NCBI RefSeq assembly: GCF_021290925.1
Contig: NZ_JAJSLX010000002.1
Coordinates: 337,001-401,000 of the forward strand
Direction of reading: 5' to 3'
From: Sessilibacter corallicola
GTDB lineage: Bacteria > Pseudomonadota > Gammaproteobacteria > Pseudomonadales > Cellvibrionaceae
Length of the DNA: 64,000 nucleotides
Position 1 is the first letter of the stretch. Each line of letters begins with the position of its first letter. Below, piece after piece: positions 63,474 to 64,000 of this stretch. The position numbers and the translations under genes were made by a program. The notes below the pieces were generated by a model that searched no databases, was not told the DNA's origin, and saw only the letters and a program-made list of their open reading frames with translations.

Positions 63474-64000
63474 ATGTCAGATTCAACCAGTAACGTAGGT
63501 GATTTAACCGCAACGCTTGCAGAAATTGATCGGTTAAATGGTCAAGACCCCAATCAAGAAGAGTTCGAAGGAAAACTGATTGCCAAAGAAGTTTTGTACA
63601 GTCAGCGTATGAGCCAATGCATCGACACGTTTGCGCCCGAGGCGAGTGATTTACTGAAAATCGCTGCTCACGCACAACACATACAGCGCTGGAAAATCCC
63701 ACGCAGCGACTACCCAATGGATCGTTCTGGGTACAAACGTTGGCGTTTAGAGTTAGGTGCGTTTCACGGAGAAACCACCGCGGAAATCATGGCAAGTCAC
63801 GGTTATGACGAACAGCAACAACAGCGTGTTAAAGATTTATTATTAAAGAAAAACCTTAAGCGCGACGCCGAAACTCAAACGTTGGAAGACGTTATTTGTT
63901 TGGTATTTATCGAATATTATTTAGAGCCCTTCGCTGAAAAGCACACACACGAAAAATTGATTGGCATCATTCAAAAAACGTGGAATAAAATGTCAGAGCA
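63474..64000 (+). CDS. DUF4202 family protein (C-terminus beyond window)
   Basis: 175 codons are open from ATG 63474 to the window edge. The sequence reads LAEIDRLNGQDPN, KEVLYSQRMSQCIDTFAPEA, LKIAAHAQHIQRWKIPRSDY P, then YKRWRLELGAFHGETTAEIM and CLVFIEYYLEPFAEKH. The pattern of His and Asp residues and the length seen so far fit DUF4202 (about 190-200 residues), an HD-like helical family of unknown function. Only the last 15-25 residues appear to be missing. Confidence 0.85.
   Translation, partial: MSDSTSNVGDLTATLAEIDRLNGQDPNQEEFEGKLIAKEVLYSQRMSQCIDTFAPEASDLLKIAAHAQHIQRWKIPRSDYPMDRSGYKRWRLELGAFHGETTAEIMASHGYDEQQQQRVKDLLLKKNLKRDAETQTLEDVICLVFIEYYLEPFAEKHTHEKLIGIIQKTWNKMSE

Overview
The window reads as a chromosomal segment of a free-living, probably marine gammaproteobacterium of moderate G+C (mid-40s percent by eye). 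The main phylogenetic cue is the alaS-lysC-csrA-tRNA-Ser(GCT)-tRNA-Arg(ACG) backbone, which is typical of Gammaproteobacteria. An ExaA/PedE-PedF-ErbR-NahK-NosP alcohol-oxidation block also resembles Pseudomonas and relatives. I cannot name the genus; Oceanospirillales or Cellvibrionales-like lineages would fit. Layout, left to right: 1-3.5 kb holds an exported choice-of-anchor L protein cut by the window edge, a long T-rich C-poor spacer, and a MAPEG protein, an M23 peptidase, a Trm112-like protein and a HIT protein. 3.5-12 kb is the alaS, lysC, csrA, tRNA-Ser block, then a large chemoreceptor gene lying between the two tRNA genes, tRNA-Arg, and a set of four degenerate 29-bp tandem repeats. 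12-13.3 kb holds a small MreB-like gene split by a 264-bp element with 22-bp perfect inverted ends (MITE-like), and a P-loop kinase. A degraded copy of the same element's end sits at the alaS promoter. 13.3-22.3 kb is a C4-dicarboxylate-type unit: DctB/DctD two-component system, a sigma-54 promoter, TRAP genes dctP-dctQ-dctM, and a porin preceded by three palindromes. 22.4-24 kb is an AT-rich island encoding a cytoplasmic-start peptidoglycan hydrolase overlapped by a lipoprotein, a candidate antibacterial effector and immunity pair. 24.3-34 kb is catabolic: IclR regulator, MmsA, a secreted SRPBCC protein, a NarL-type two-component system with a Cache sensor, and a second TRAP transporter of TakP type. 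34-36.5 kb holds two poorly understood small proteins. 36.5-54 kb is a periplasmic alcohol-oxidation region: a NosR-like flavin/iron-sulfur membrane protein, cytochrome c-550 PedF, a calcium-type PQQ ethanol dehydrogenase ExaA, an exported pentapeptide-repeat protein, the ErbR-type regulator, the NahK hybrid kinase with NosP, the aldehyde dehydrogenase ExaC, a porin and a TonB-dependent receptor. 54-55.3 kb is a decaying pair: a hydrolase with a homopolymer frameshift and a truncated epimerase. 55.8-64 kb is housekeeping: DUF3224, TrmL, two flavodoxins, MnmC, ComFB-like, glutaminyl cyclase, DUF484 with a degenerate GGDEF, CobB and a DUF4202 protein running off the end. How it works together: outer-membrane porins, two TRAP importers with dedicated sensors, MmsA, and ExaA/PedF/ExaC suggest a cell specialised in scavenging organic acids and short alcohols. 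ErbR and NahK-NosP would tie alcohol oxidation to signalling. No CRISPR array, rRNA, prophage or complete transposase gene was seen.
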